Positions 27,152 to 35,004 of a DNA stretch of 42,443 nucleotides are shown piece by piece. The notes under the pieces are model-generated. The model was not told the DNA's origin and searched no databases. It worked only from the letters and a program-made list of their open reading frames with translations. Made by a program: the position numbers and the translations under genes. The first letter of the stretch is position 1, and the number at the start of each line of letters is the position of its first letter. The stretch covers positions 1-42,443 of IMG/VR virus record IMGVR_UViG_3300009604_000022; one strand, written 5' to 3'. Source of the DNA: a virus.

Positions 27152-27664
27152 TTATAAAGTTCCTTTAAATGTGTCATAGTCATCTAGGGAGTCTGATATC
27201 TCTGTAGATGTTGAATTACTTGCTACCGCAATATATGAATATGCCATATGCCTTTCTAGTAGTTTCTTAAAGTCAAGAAAATCAGAAGTATTAGCCCCTG
27301 TGCATGGCATCCAATATAATGTGCCCTCCTCAAAAATAGTATTGCCGTTTTTACCTTCATGTACCACATATGAAGCATTATTGCTATATGCTGTAAATAG
27401 ATCGCTATTTATTTGGTCTGCTCCAGTATCCGCTTTCTCGGTATCAGTCATACTACCAGGTGTGAAGCTCTGAATTCTAGGGCTCCCACTATAAGCTGTA
27501 TTACAGTCAGCTCTACATTGGGCAATAGATGCACGAGAATAAGTACTTAAGAAGCTGTCTACATCTGCTTGAGTCTCAAAGCCATTAAGGCCTGACCCAC
27601 CACTAGTTGTTTTATGCTCTTCTACCTTTAGCTTAGCTTCGGTTAATGTGTCTCTTATTGCCAT
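27152..27664 (-). CDS. Virion-associated protein, unknown
   Basis: A 170-aa protein with a helical N-terminus (MAIRDTLTEAKLKVEEHKTT), a Ser/Thr/Asp-rich middle, four Cys residues, and a helical stretch near the C-terminus (DFLDFKKLLERHMAYSYIAV). It sits in the fibre cluster and is probably virion-attached. There is little visible ribosome binding site, but it follows the previous stop after a single base, so translational coupling is likely. No family recognised. Confidence 0.5.
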   Translation of the reverse strand: MAIRDTLTEAKLKVEEHKTTSGGSGLNGFETQADVDSFLSTYSRASIAQCRADCNTAYSGSPRIQSFTPGSMTDTEKADTGADQINSDLFTAYSNNASYVVHEGKNGNTIFEEGTLYWMPCTGANTSDFLDFKKLLERHMAYSYIAVASNSTSTEISDSLDDYDTFKGTL

Positions 27665-27665
27665 G

Positions 27666-28133
27666 CTATATAAATAATTCTTGAGCTATATAGAAATCAT
27701 TATCAGAATATATAATAGAGCCCTCAATAGGGTTTGCTGGAAGTGAGCTTGCCTCTATAAACTGTACAGACTTATCTCCCTTGTATTTAACCATATCCAC
27801 ATCTCCATTCCTGAGTGTCATAAGTGTAGCACTTGAACTTTGTGCGGGAAATACTTTAATCAACATTCCAGATCCATCTGTTTCAAAGGACAGTCTAACA
27901 TCCTTATCTGTACCAAAAAAGAATTCATTATTGTCAAAAAGATGATATCTAGACCCTAGTAGGCTTGTTGCGGCAGCCGCAGCACTATCATACGTGCCAA
28001 TAGTATTACCAGCAGCAGAGGAAACCCCTATGGATTCAGCCCCATCGAGACTCCACGCCTGCGTTACATTACCATCATCGTCAACACTCCATGGCGTCGT
28101 TGATGACCCATTTCTATCTGTCCATACACTCAT
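27666..28133 (-). CDS. Small tail fibre/spike-like protein
   Basis: A 155-aa protein with a tail-fibre composition (Ser/Thr/Asp/Gly, many short strands). FFFGTDKDVRLSFETDGSGM (residues about 72-91) followed by LIKVFPAQSS is a motif typical of phage fibre shafts, and the C-terminus has NPIEGSIIYSDNDFYI, a pattern frequent before fibre tips. It begins the fibre-like cluster that extends to 24934. Ribosome binding site AGG with 7-base spacing. Confidence 0.55.
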   Translation of the reverse strand: MSVWTDRNGSSTTPWSVDDDGNVTQAWSLDGAESIGVSSAAGNTIGTYDSAAAAATSLLGSRYHLFDNNEFFFGTDKDVRLSFETDGSGMLIKVFPAQSSSATLMTLRNGDVDMVKYKGDKSVQFIEASSLPANPIEGSIIYSDNDFYIAQELFI

Positions 28134-28136
28134 ATA

Positions 28137-28574
28137 TTACCTCATCATAGCGTTGCCAAGAACCCTTCTTAATCCACCAGTCCTACCTTCAACATATCGA
28201 ACGACTCTTTTATTAAACTTATTCATATAGTATTCTCTAATCCCAGGATCCTCAGTGACTGCAGCTTTCATATAGTCGACCACTGCAAGGGCTAAAACAT
28301 CATTTAATGGTACATCATCTGATTCATCAGTCATACTAGAAGTATCTGGTATAGATGTATATTCAAGCATTAAACCATTTGTTATCGTTTCGGATGGAGC
28401 TTGATATGGAGGAGTATCATCACCAGTTGTAGCAAGGTCATTAATAGGTACAGATCCACCCGCATTTAAAGCCGTTCCAGTTTTATCCCTCTGCTCTATA
28501 ATTACAAGTTGCCTACCTCGTATAAAATACTGATATCTTTCAGATACGCTCCTATTATCAGAATGGCTACCCAT
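28137..28574 (-). CDS. Head-tail connector/stopper candidate
   Basis: A 145-aa protein partner of the previous gene. It contains a core strand YQYFIRGRQLVIIEQR, then LMLEYTSIPD followed by an acidic SMTDESDDVPLNDVLALAVV and a C-terminal helix ending in basic residues (VRYVEGRTGGLRRVLGN). This combination of an E-Y-T-S strand, an acidic loop and a helical end recurs in phage neck proteins that follow small adaptor genes. The basic tail is consistent with contact with DNA or the portal. Function is inferred. Confidence 0.55.
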   Translation of the reverse strand: MGSHSDNRSVSERYQYFIRGRQLVIIEQRDKTGTALNAGGSVPINDLATTGDDTPPYQAPSETITNGLMLEYTSIPDTSSMTDESDDVPLNDVLALAVVDYMKAAVTEDPGIREYYMNKFNKRVVRYVEGRTGGLRRVLGNAMMR

Positions 28575-28837
28575 TATTTCTCCTTATAGTTTTCTATTAT
28601 AACCCTGGTCAAAGGACAGAAATAATTAGAAGTTTTATCTAACACCTTTACAGAAGTTACATCTACAAGATTGGCTGGAAGGTTATAATTAGCCTGCTCA
28701 GCAGTAAGATCAGTAGTATATTGTGTAACATTTTCTTTTGACAGTAACTCGATCTCTGTAAGAGCGTCCTTTATAAGGGCTAAAGCTAAACCGGTTTTAG
28801 TAACGCCAGCTAACTCCATAACTTCCTTAACTTTCAC
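28574..28837 (-). CDS. Head-tail connector/adaptor protein candidate
   Basis: An 87-aa protein resembling a recurring phage connector type: a helical start (VKEVMELAGVTKTGLALALI) with Lys-Asp, an acidic helix, a run TTDLTAEQANYNLPANLVDV, and a C-terminal strand VTSVKVLDK. It forms a pair with the following 145-aa gene, joined by a TAATG overlap, as adaptor/stopper pairs often are. I assign it to the neck on pattern and placement, not a named family. Confidence 0.55.
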   Translation of the reverse strand: MKVKEVMELAGVTKTGLALALIKDALTEIELLSKENVTQYTTDLTAEQANYNLPANLVDVTSVKVLDKTSNYFCPLTRVIIENYKEK

Positions 28838-29340
28838 TAAGATGCCTGTACAGAAAAGAATTCTACAGCTATTGCGACTCCATCACCTGCAGCAAATAAA
28901 GAGGGAGTAACTGCCTCATTGTATGGCAATACTATAGCATCACCAGCATTAAGCACTGCAATGGTTGTAGCATCAGCAATGGTGGCAGCCATACATATTT
29001 TGAGCTTTGCAGTTGTTGCTAGCCCTAAAGTGCTACTCGTGTCAAATAGGAACCCGCTATGCTTAATATATACAAACTTTGAGCTTGTAAATGTTCCAAG
29101 AGATACTGCTGTTGACCCCACATCATAATCAGTAGCGCTTGATATATCTGTATAGGAGGGTGTGCCTGTCGCATCATTTGCAAATCCTATTATATTTCCA
29201 TATCCACACGTAGAAGATCCACTTCCACCAACTGTTTTTGCTATATCTGCAGCTATCACATCTACATCTGAAGCTGCCTCAGCATCACTCATTGTATATA
29301 TAGGTGTTGCCGATACAGCATATTTTATGTTACTAGCCAT
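28837..29340 (-). CDS. Strand-rich structural protein, unknown
   Basis: A 167-aa Ala/Thr/Ser-rich protein with no charged patches and a strand-rich pattern (KFVYIKHSGFLFDTS, KLKICMAATIADATTIAVLN, GDGVAIAVEFFSVQAS), typical of minor virion or decoration proteins. Start has AAGGAGG with ideal spacing, within the end of the 75-aa gene. It may be a head or neck decoration protein; no specific family recognised. Confidence 0.6.
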   Translation of the reverse strand: MASNIKYAVSATPIYTMSDAEAASDVDVIAADIAKTVGGSGSSTCGYGNIIGFANDATGTPSYTDISSATDYDVGSTAVSLGTFTSSKFVYIKHSGFLFDTSSTLGLATTAKLKICMAATIADATTIAVLNAGDAIVLPYNEAVTPSLFAAGDGVAIAVEFFSVQAS

Positions 29341-29560
29341 CCTTGCCTCCTTGCTCTTTTATACTCGTTAATACTTCCAGGGCCCCCAAGGCTTTCAATG
29401 CCATTGTTTTAGCATCCTCTGCCTGTTTAGTATATTCTCTATACTGAACCTTTAAAGCCTCTATTACATCATCATTTTTATCACTAGAACTATCAATAGT
29501 TCCATTTTCTATTGATAGGTCATCTGTTTTGTTTTCTATCTTTTGCGTTTTTGTACCCAT
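29333..29560 (-). CDS. Small coiled-coil protein, unknown function
   Basis: A 75-aa polar protein. The first 30 residues are Asp/Ser/Asn-rich and probably disordered; the rest is a helix (EYTKQAEDAKTMALKALGAL) likely to form a coiled-coil. It has a strong ribosome binding site (AAGGAGAGT) and its stop overlaps the next start by a few bases. Similar small helical proteins in tail clusters act as chaperones or minor virion parts, but nothing here decides between these. Confidence 0.55.
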   Translation of the reverse strand: MGTKTQKIENKTDDLSIENGTIDSSSDKNDDVIEALKVQYREYTKQAEDAKTMALKALGALEVLTSIKEQGGKDG

Positions 29561-29562
29561 TT

Positions 29563-31959
29563 TTACTCTCCTTGTTTTGGTTGTAACCCTAGAGATTGAG
29601 CATAGTCCATCCTCAATCCAGCTAGGATCTTTTCTTTATACTGCAACTCCAATTGATATGTCTGCAGCTTAGTATTAAATGTGTTCATAGCATCTGTCAT
29701 CCTTAAATTTACTTTATTTATATTGGCTGTAAGCTCTGTATTTTGGTTACCTACCTCTGCACCATATCTAGATAGATGAGCGCTAAAGTTATTTAATTGA
29801 TTGGTAAATGTAGCTATATCGGCTTGCAATCTTTGAGCCTCATTGTTTTTAGCAAGCTCAGTAGACGAGGACATAATGGACTGTAGTGCTGTTTGTGCAG
29901 CGCTTGCATCAGCTTGTGCTATCTGTATCTCAATATTTGTTCTTTGTACAGCCTGGTTAAATTCATTCATATTTTGCCCACCAATAGCTGTGTACTCTGA
30001 GAGTGCTTGTGCTCTATTATGCTTATACACTTCAAGTGTAGCAGCAATGGTATTCTGTTGATACTCTTGTATTCTGTTATTAACACTTTGTACATATAGT
30101 GCCATATCTTTATCATACTTTGCATACTTGGTAGATTGGTCTACATTCTCAAGTTCTGCCTTTTTAACGGCCAATTGATAGTCAGCAGTATATCCGGCTG
30201 CAGCAGAGTTATAACGATTCTGTTCATTAGTCATATCGTTGGTAAACTGAGTAAAGTTAACCAACTGTTGCTTATTCCATTTCTCAACTTCATACGTTAG
30301 ATTCTTCAGAGTCCATACCTGTATTTGCTGTTGGACATCAGCATTAAATCTAGCTATTTCAGACTGATGATGTGCAAGTTCTTGCTGGTATTGAGCTACT
30401 TCTCTACCCCAATCTAAATCATTCTGCTTATTAGCTTTGGCTTGATCGTTTTGCGCCTGTGTCATCACCTTGGTAACTTCTTGCTGATATTCTGCACTCT
30501 TTGTTTGTAATTCATTCATAGAGCTTTGCATTGCAGATCCATACAGGTTGACAACAGTGCCTATAAACTGGTTAACAGAGCCAAATTGCTCTGGATCTTC
30601 TTCATTCTGTATATAGTCCCAAGCAGCTCCCAGTAACTGGCCTATACTCTGAGCATCTCCCAGTTCTGCTGTAGGACTTGCCTCTATTGTATCCTCCATT
30701 AATTGTTCTACCACTCCCAGTAATTTAGGAGGGTTATACACCGGAGGAGCAGGTAAAGACCCTATAGTTGTTGACTCAGCAGTTGGGGAAATAAATGAAG
30801 GCGAATGCATTGCTGCAGGGAAAACTGTGCTTGCATTGAGCGAGAATGATGTAATAGATGGAAAATCTTCTACCACCTGAACTGGCATTTTATATGTTGG
30901 GGGAGACTGGTTAAAATTTATAGATATATCTACATCATCAGGAGGAACAGGTGGTGATCCTAAGTCTAGAGTAGGAAGTGATGGCATTGTAACTATTTCA
31001 AGGACTGGTGGAGTAAATATAATCTTATTGAACTCAGTATCTATATTTGTTCTAGACAGTATTTCTCCAGTATGCTTTTCTATTAATAGAGTATCAACCC
31101 ATGTAAACTCTGGGTATTCTAATATGTCAGGTAAAGTTGCTACAAATGACTCTGCTGTATCTGTTAGGAAAATAGAGTCAAAACTATAAGACGGCTTACT
31201 TGACTCTGTAGAGTCTATAATATTTCTCTCTAAAGATCTTATTGCCGCACCAAGAACTATACTCCTTTGAAATTGCTTTGGCAATGATATAACCTCTTCG
31301 GCATCATATGAAGTAATCGGGAGGTCTATATGTAATACCTCTCCTCCATCTGGTATGATGAATACACTTCTACCCTGTCTAAAATATACAGGGTTAAACT
31401 TACTTTGATAATGTATACTGTCTGGGTTAAGGGCTATAGATCCTAATTCAAAGTCTATTTCAGTTGCTGGATTCCTATAGCTCTTTACTGCTTCTAAAAT
31501 TGCTGTAGCGCTAGCACTCCCTGTGGAAAATGTTACCGTTGGGATAGATGTATAACCTGACCCTGTTGCCGTAACTGTAATAGCGTCTACTGCGCCACCA
31601 GATATTGTACATGTAGCTGTAGCGCCACTTCCCCCGCCCCCAGATAAAGTAATAGTTGGGGCTGTTGCATACCCTGAACCCCCGCTGTCCAAAGTGATAC
31701 TCGACACTCCTACACCTAATTGGACTTCAGTACCATATACTGCCATAATATCTCCATCAATTATAGCAGAGGATCCACTGCCAACGGCTGTTTTTGTTGC
31801 CATTTGCGCGTATCCACCAGGATTTATTAGCTTTAACTTATTAACTATGTCCAGTATACTATGATTAAGGAATATAGTTAAGTCATCCTGCGAAGGCTTT
31901 GATACACTGTCTATATCTAGTCCAGTTATAGCTTCTATTTGAGTTTCAAAACTTGACAT
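29563..31959 (-). CDS. Neck/tail adaptor protein with beta-repeat insertion and coiled-coil tail
   Basis: A 798-aa protein, probably a virion neck or connector component. The N-terminus ([14 protein letters not shown], then [19 protein letters not shown]) resembles the start of phage neck adaptors. At residues 86-153 an inserted module holds two copies of a GSGY-x-(2)-PT-(I/V)-T repeat ([15 protein letters not shown] and [15 protein letters not shown]), a beta-repeat often seen in phage tail proteins. Residues about 300-420 are proline-rich ([20 protein letters not shown]). Residues about 480-790 are a very long Gln-rich coiled-coil ([20 protein letters not shown]). The ATG has AGGAGATAA directly upstream and follows the nested hairpin. 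Function is inferred. Confidence 0.55.
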   Translation of the reverse strand: MSSFETQIEAITGLDIDSVSKPSQDDLTIFLNHSILDIVNKLKLINPGGYAQMATKTAVGSGSSAIIDGDIMAVYGTEVQLGVGVSSITLDSGGSGYATAPTITLSGGGGSGATATCTISGGAVDAITVTATGSGYTSIPTVTFSTGSASATAILEAVKSYRNPATEIDFELGSIALNPDSIHYQSKFNPVYFRQGRSVFIIPDGGEVLHIDLPITSYDAEEVISLPKQFQRSIVLGAAIRSLERNIIDSTESSKPSYSFDSIFLTDTAESFVATLPDILEYPEFTWVDTLLIEKHTGEILSRTNIDTEFNKIIFTPPVLEIVTMPSLPTLDLGSPPVPPDDVDISINFNQSPPTYKMPVQVVEDFPSITSFSLNASTVFPAAMHSPSFISPTAESTTIGSLPAPPVYNPPKLLGVVEQLMEDTIEASPTAELGDAQSIGQLLGAAWDYIQNEEDPEQFGSVNQFIGTVVNLYGSAMQSSMNELQTKSAEYQQEVTKVMTQAQNDQAKANKQNDLDWGREVAQYQQELAHHQSEIARFNADVQQQIQVWTLKNLTYEVEKWNKQQLVNFTQFTNDMTNEQNRYNSAAAGYTADYQLAVKKAELENVDQSTKYAKYDKDMALYVQSVNNRIQEYQQNTIAATLEVYKHNRAQALSEYTAIGGQNMNEFNQAVQRTNIEIQIAQADASAAQTALQSIMSSSTELAKNNEAQRLQADIATFTNQLNNFSAHLSRYGAEVGNQNTELTANINKVNLRMTDAMNTFNTKLQTYQLELQYKEKILAGLRMDYAQSLGLQPKQGE

Positions 31960-31980
31960 TTATCTCCTATTACCTCCACC

Positions 31981-32019
31981 CCCCTCTTGGGGAGAGAAAA
32001 GATTCTCACCAGAGAGGGG
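31981..32019 (-). terminator. Nested hairpin ending the head-gene block
   Basis: CCCCTCT (31981-31987) pairs with AGAGGGG (32013-32019). Inside it GGAGAGAA (31991-31998) pairs with TTCTCACC (32003-32010) with one mismatch, leaving a 4-base loop. It follows the decoration gene stop on the minus strand. No uridine run follows, so it is not a canonical intrinsic terminator; it could reduce read-through or mark an RNase processing site between highly expressed capsid genes and the tail genes. Confidence 0.45.
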
Positions 32020-32034
32020 TTTCGGTGGTTATTG

Positions 32035-32373
32035 TTAGCTAGCTGCAGCAGCGCCCATCACACAAGCCCATCCTTCGTTAGTTCCATCACTATACCATAC
32101 GAATAAACCGCATGCTTTAGCAAGAACTTCAAAAGTTGCACCTGTTCCGAGAATGCTATCAGGAGTTACAGTCTTAGTTCCAGTACCATTTGCAATAATA
32201 GCTATCATCTGGCCATTATAAGAACCATCTGGTATTGATACAGCCTGTACGCCAGCTTTGCTGCAGAGAGTAATACCCTCTGCTCCAGCAGCACCATCTC
32301 CTGTTAGATTCGTAACAGCTGCTTGCCATTGTGGCGAAAGCGCTGGTTTGCTAACCTTTTGTGATATCGCCAT
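32035..32373 (-). CDS. Head decoration or fibre protein candidate
   Basis: A 112-aa, strand-rich, glycine/alanine-rich protein (DGAAGAEGITLCSKAGVQAV, SYNGQMIAIIANGTGTKTVT) that resembles small decoration or fibre-head proteins: the phrase of a small chemical-like beta sandwich with a C-terminal GWACVMGAAAAS. It directly follows the 62-aa helical protein, and the pair could be stem and head of one capsid fibre. The start has AGGAGGTAGATC before ATG. A nested hairpin follows its stop, so its message may end or be processed there. Confidence 0.55.
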   Translation of the reverse strand: MAISQKVSKPALSPQWQAAVTNLTGDGAAGAEGITLCSKAGVQAVSIPDGSYNGQMIAIIANGTGTKTVTPDSILGTGATFEVLAKACGLFVWYSDGTNEGWACVMGAAAAS

Positions 32374-32383
32374 GATCTACCTC

Positions 32384-32572
32384 CTAGCTTCCGTCATCAA
32401 TAGCACCGAATTTAGCCAAAGCTGCAATAACTGCATTTAACTTTGTTCTAATGTCAGCAACATCAACTAAGATTTCAGTTAAGTCTGAATCATTAGCTGC
32501 TGCTGTTGCGGCTGCTACATCAGCGATGTCGGCAGATATACTTCCTTCTGATCCATACATTGGATGTTTCAT
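32384..32572 (-). CDS. Small capsid-associated protein (head fibre or decoration candidate)
   Basis: A 62-aa alanine- and aspartate-rich protein immediately after the capsid gene, with a strong ribosome binding site (AGGAGGTAGATT then ATG). Residues 10-45 form a predicted amphipathic helix (DIADVAAATAAANDSDLTEI, then DVADIRTKLNAVIAALAKFG), compatible with a trimeric coiled-coil such as head fibre stems. The same leader GGAGGTAGAT precedes the following gene. Function is inferred from position only. Confidence 0.6.
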   Translation of the reverse strand: MKHPMYGSEGSISADIADVAAATAAANDSDLTEILVDVADIRTKLNAVIAALAKFGAIDDGS

Positions 32573-32582
32573 AATCTACCTC

Positions 32583-34055
32583 CTATTTCCAGACGGCATG
32601 GGATTCTGGCATAGACCATTCCATTCCGCCTTCAGTTAAGATTAAGTCAACCCGACGATCAATACCGCTGTTTTCAAGTGTTTGAACACCAACGTATACT
32701 GAAGTATCACGGTTAACGCCATTACCATTAAGAGGTCTCCATGCACAGTTCTTCATACCAATTCCTAAGAGCTTGATATCTGTTCCATCAAGATGAATGT
32801 TACGAGCGACATTAATATCTCCATAGGGAGTACTAAATGTGCTAATATCAACACCAAAAACCTTCTTCTTACCAGTCATTGCAATGTCTGCACGGAACTG
32901 GGAGGAAACTTCTAGATTATTCTTAAAGTAACCACCAAGTTTATGTAGCCAGTTATACACACTAGTTGGACAGAAGTAAACTGTCGGACTTTGTGATGCA
33001 TAACGAGGATCCATATAACCAGACAGATCATCTAGGAAATCATCAGCTGTCTTAGTATTAATGTCTAGACTAAAGATATTGCCATAGTTTGTGCAATAAT
33101 CTACAGCGCCCTGAGTGTAATTGATATCACTATTAGACACTTTAGATCCAAACAATAAAGACTGTTCGATATCCCATTTATGACTAATCAAATGCTCTTT
33201 CCAAACACGTGCCCACTCATTTGAGTTATACTTAAGTGAGGTTGCACGAGCAGTATTAGTCATTGCCATTGCAGTTTTCCAGATCTGAGTTTGTCCATAC
33301 TGGGTTGACCAGGGTTGGTCTTTCCATGTATCGGGATACCCAGAGCCTTCTTCGTAAGCTGAACCAATTACGTAACACTTATAAGGTGCCAATGCTTCTT
33401 CGCTCTCTGTAGTTGTACCTGCTCCTGTAGCTACAGAAGTTGGAACTCCTTTGGGAACGTCATCTGAAAGACATCCTTTGATGGTTACTAGCTTCAACTC
33501 TGTATATTCTGCTACAGTAGTCTCATCGATAGCTTCCACTCTTGCGGTAACATAATCCATTCCACCAGCGGCAGGTGCCGTAGGGAACTTAACTACTTGC
33601 CCAACTAAGAAAAAGTTAGGTTTAGTATTGGTTGCACCTAAATCATGGGCCACAGATTGACCCAAAATATTTTGCAGGTTACCTTGGTTACTATAGTCAC
33701 AACCCATCTTTGCATACCAAACATCACCCTTGCTCTCGAAGTTATCCATAGTTGCAGGTAATGAACTTGGTCCTGTAGAAGCTCCTAAGAACTCTACATA
33801 TGCATAGCGCTTATGCCATGAAGGCCTGCGCTCGGTATATTTGAATACAGGGTCGTCAGTCGGTCTTTTGCTCACCTTGCTCAGGAACCGAAAAAAAGGG
33901 TCCTGTGCTACATTGAGCTCAGACACACGATCACCGAAATTGTATTTCCGACGTAACGCGCCTGTTAGAAGGGTGGCTGAATTGCCAGAACCCGCACCAG
34001 GATTATTTGGGGCGGTGGCTTCTTCAAAATCACCCAGTTTAAATAAGTCAGCCAT
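32583..34055 (-). CDS. Major capsid protein (HK97-type likely)
   Basis: A 490-aa protein in the major capsid position, directly after the scaffold. The N-terminal section (RRKYNFGDRVSELNVAQDP at residues about 35-53, then FFRFLSKVSKRPTDDPVFKY) resembles the start of large phage capsid proteins that follow P22-like portals. The remainder is a mix of strands and helices with DYCTNYGNIFSLDIN and a long helix-containing C-terminal half (DDFLDDLSGYMDPRYA) compatible with HK97 fold domains. Absence of a Cys-rich or cleavable N-terminus suggests no obvious prohead cleavage site. Strong ribosome binding site AAAGGAG with 9-base spacing. Placement is the main support. Confidence 0.85.
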   Translation of the reverse strand: MADLFKLGDFEEATAPNNPGAGSGNSATLLTGALRRKYNFGDRVSELNVAQDPFFRFLSKVSKRPTDDPVFKYTERRPSWHKRYAYVEFLGASTGPSSLPATMDNFESKGDVWYAKMGCDYSNQGNLQNILGQSVAHDLGATNTKPNFFLVGQVVKFPTAPAAGGMDYVTARVEAIDETTVAEYTELKLVTIKGCLSDDVPKGVPTSVATGAGTTTESEEALAPYKCYVIGSAYEEGSGYPDTWKDQPWSTQYGQTQIWKTAMAMTNTARATSLKYNSNEWARVWKEHLISHKWDIEQSLLFGSKVSNSDINYTQGAVDYCTNYGNIFSLDINTKTADDFLDDLSGYMDPRYASQSPTVYFCPTSVYNWLHKLGGYFKNNLEVSSQFRADIAMTGKKKVFGVDISTFSTPYGDINVARNIHLDGTDIKLLGIGMKNCAWRPLNGNGVNRDTSVYVGVQTLENSGIDRRVDLILTEGGMEWSMPESHAVWK

Positions 34056-34083
34056 AAGCTAAACTCCTTTCATTGAAGTTCGA

Positions 34084-34097
34084 ATAGAGGGCTCTAT
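34084..34097. repeat. 14-bp palindrome in the capsid gene leader
   Basis: ATAGAG, GG, CTCTAT (34084-34097) is a perfect inverted repeat with a two-base centre in the 52-base spacer between scaffold and capsid genes, upstream of the capsid ribosome binding site AAAGGAG. It may be an mRNA 5'-end stabilising stem or a cleavage site boosting capsid synthesis, or chance in AT-rich DNA. Confidence 0.3.
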
Positions 34098-34107
34098 ATA
34101 AAGAGTG

Positions 34108-34977
34108 CTACCCGAACAGGTTATCTATGTTATCATCAGAACCATTGATTGCGTCAAATACACTATCTTCAAATGATTTGTCGCTTCCTTTGGCGCTGTT
34201 GGCTCCACTTGCACTTGTAGGAATGTTGCGAACATTTTTCATCTGCTGAACCATGTCTTTTTTGGTTGCAGTAGCTGTATTCGCTTTAACTTGATCCTTA
34301 TTTACTAGAAGATGTAAGTCATCCAAAGTCATAACATGCTTATCAGCCTTCTCCATCATAGATGAGAATTGATCATCTGTCATATTATTAGCCTTTTTAA
34401 ACTCTGCTTCCTCAGTCAGTCTTGCCCTTTCAGCAGCAGCTTCATTATTTTGAGCTTGCTGATGGTGTAGCAACTTATTAACCTTATCATTGACTATAGT
34501 GTCTACGCTCCTTTCAAATACTTTAGCAGAATCCGAGTCTGGATTCTTTACAGCATCATCAGGGTCAAAAACAAACTCTTCGTCAAGTCCAAGACTTTCA
34601 GTAATAGACTTAGGAGGAGCACCTCCATTCTCTAAGTATCCTCGTACATGATCTACAAGTCCACTATCGTTTTTCATCGCGTTTAAAACGGGTACAAAGG
34701 GTTTCAATCCAGAAAGTTCATTATGCATTTTCTGAGCTTCCCGTGATGAATCTTTGTAACGCTTTTCCCAGTCCACATCGCTTTTAGCGGTATTGGAGCC
34801 TTCCGTTTCGTGAGTTGCCTGTTCAGGGTCACTTTTTGGAGGGGTTACCTCAGTGGGTGTTTCTTCAAATGTATCTTCTTGTATAGCGCTGTTTACATCC
34901 TCTTCTAGCGCTGCAAAGAAATTCTCACTGGAGCCTTCATTCGAAGGGTTGCCTGTGTTATTTTCATTGTCCATCAT
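34108..34977 (-). CDS. Capsid scaffold protein
   Basis: A 289-aa, strongly acidic, low-complexity protein between portal and capsid genes, the classic scaffold position. The first 65 residues are disordered and acidic (many Glu, Asn, Ser, Thr), residues 65-100 are helical (DWEKRYKDSSREAQKMHNEL), and the middle has a long coiled-coil (residues about 150-200). The C-terminus (SFEDSVFDAINGSDDNIDNL) probably binds the capsid protein. No protease motif was seen, so maturation proteolysis is not indicated by this gene. The start (ATG ATG) has AAGGAGAGT immediately upstream; the first ATG is preferred. Confidence 0.75.
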   Translation of the reverse strand: MMDNENNTGNPSNEGSSENFFAALEEDVNSAIQEDTFEETPTEVTPPKSDPEQATHETEGSNTAKSDVDWEKRYKDSSREAQKMHNELSGLKPFVPVLNAMKNDSGLVDHVRGYLENGGAPPKSITESLGLDEEFVFDPDDAVKNPDSDSAKVFERSVDTIVNDKVNKLLHHQQAQNNEAAAERARLTEEAEFKKANNMTDDQFSSMMEKADKHVMTLDDLHLLVNKDQVKANTATATKKDMVQQMKNVRNIPTSASGANSAKGSDKSFEDSVFDAINGSDDNIDNLFG

Positions 34978-35004
34978 ACTCTCCTTATTATGTTAGTTTG
35001 TAAC

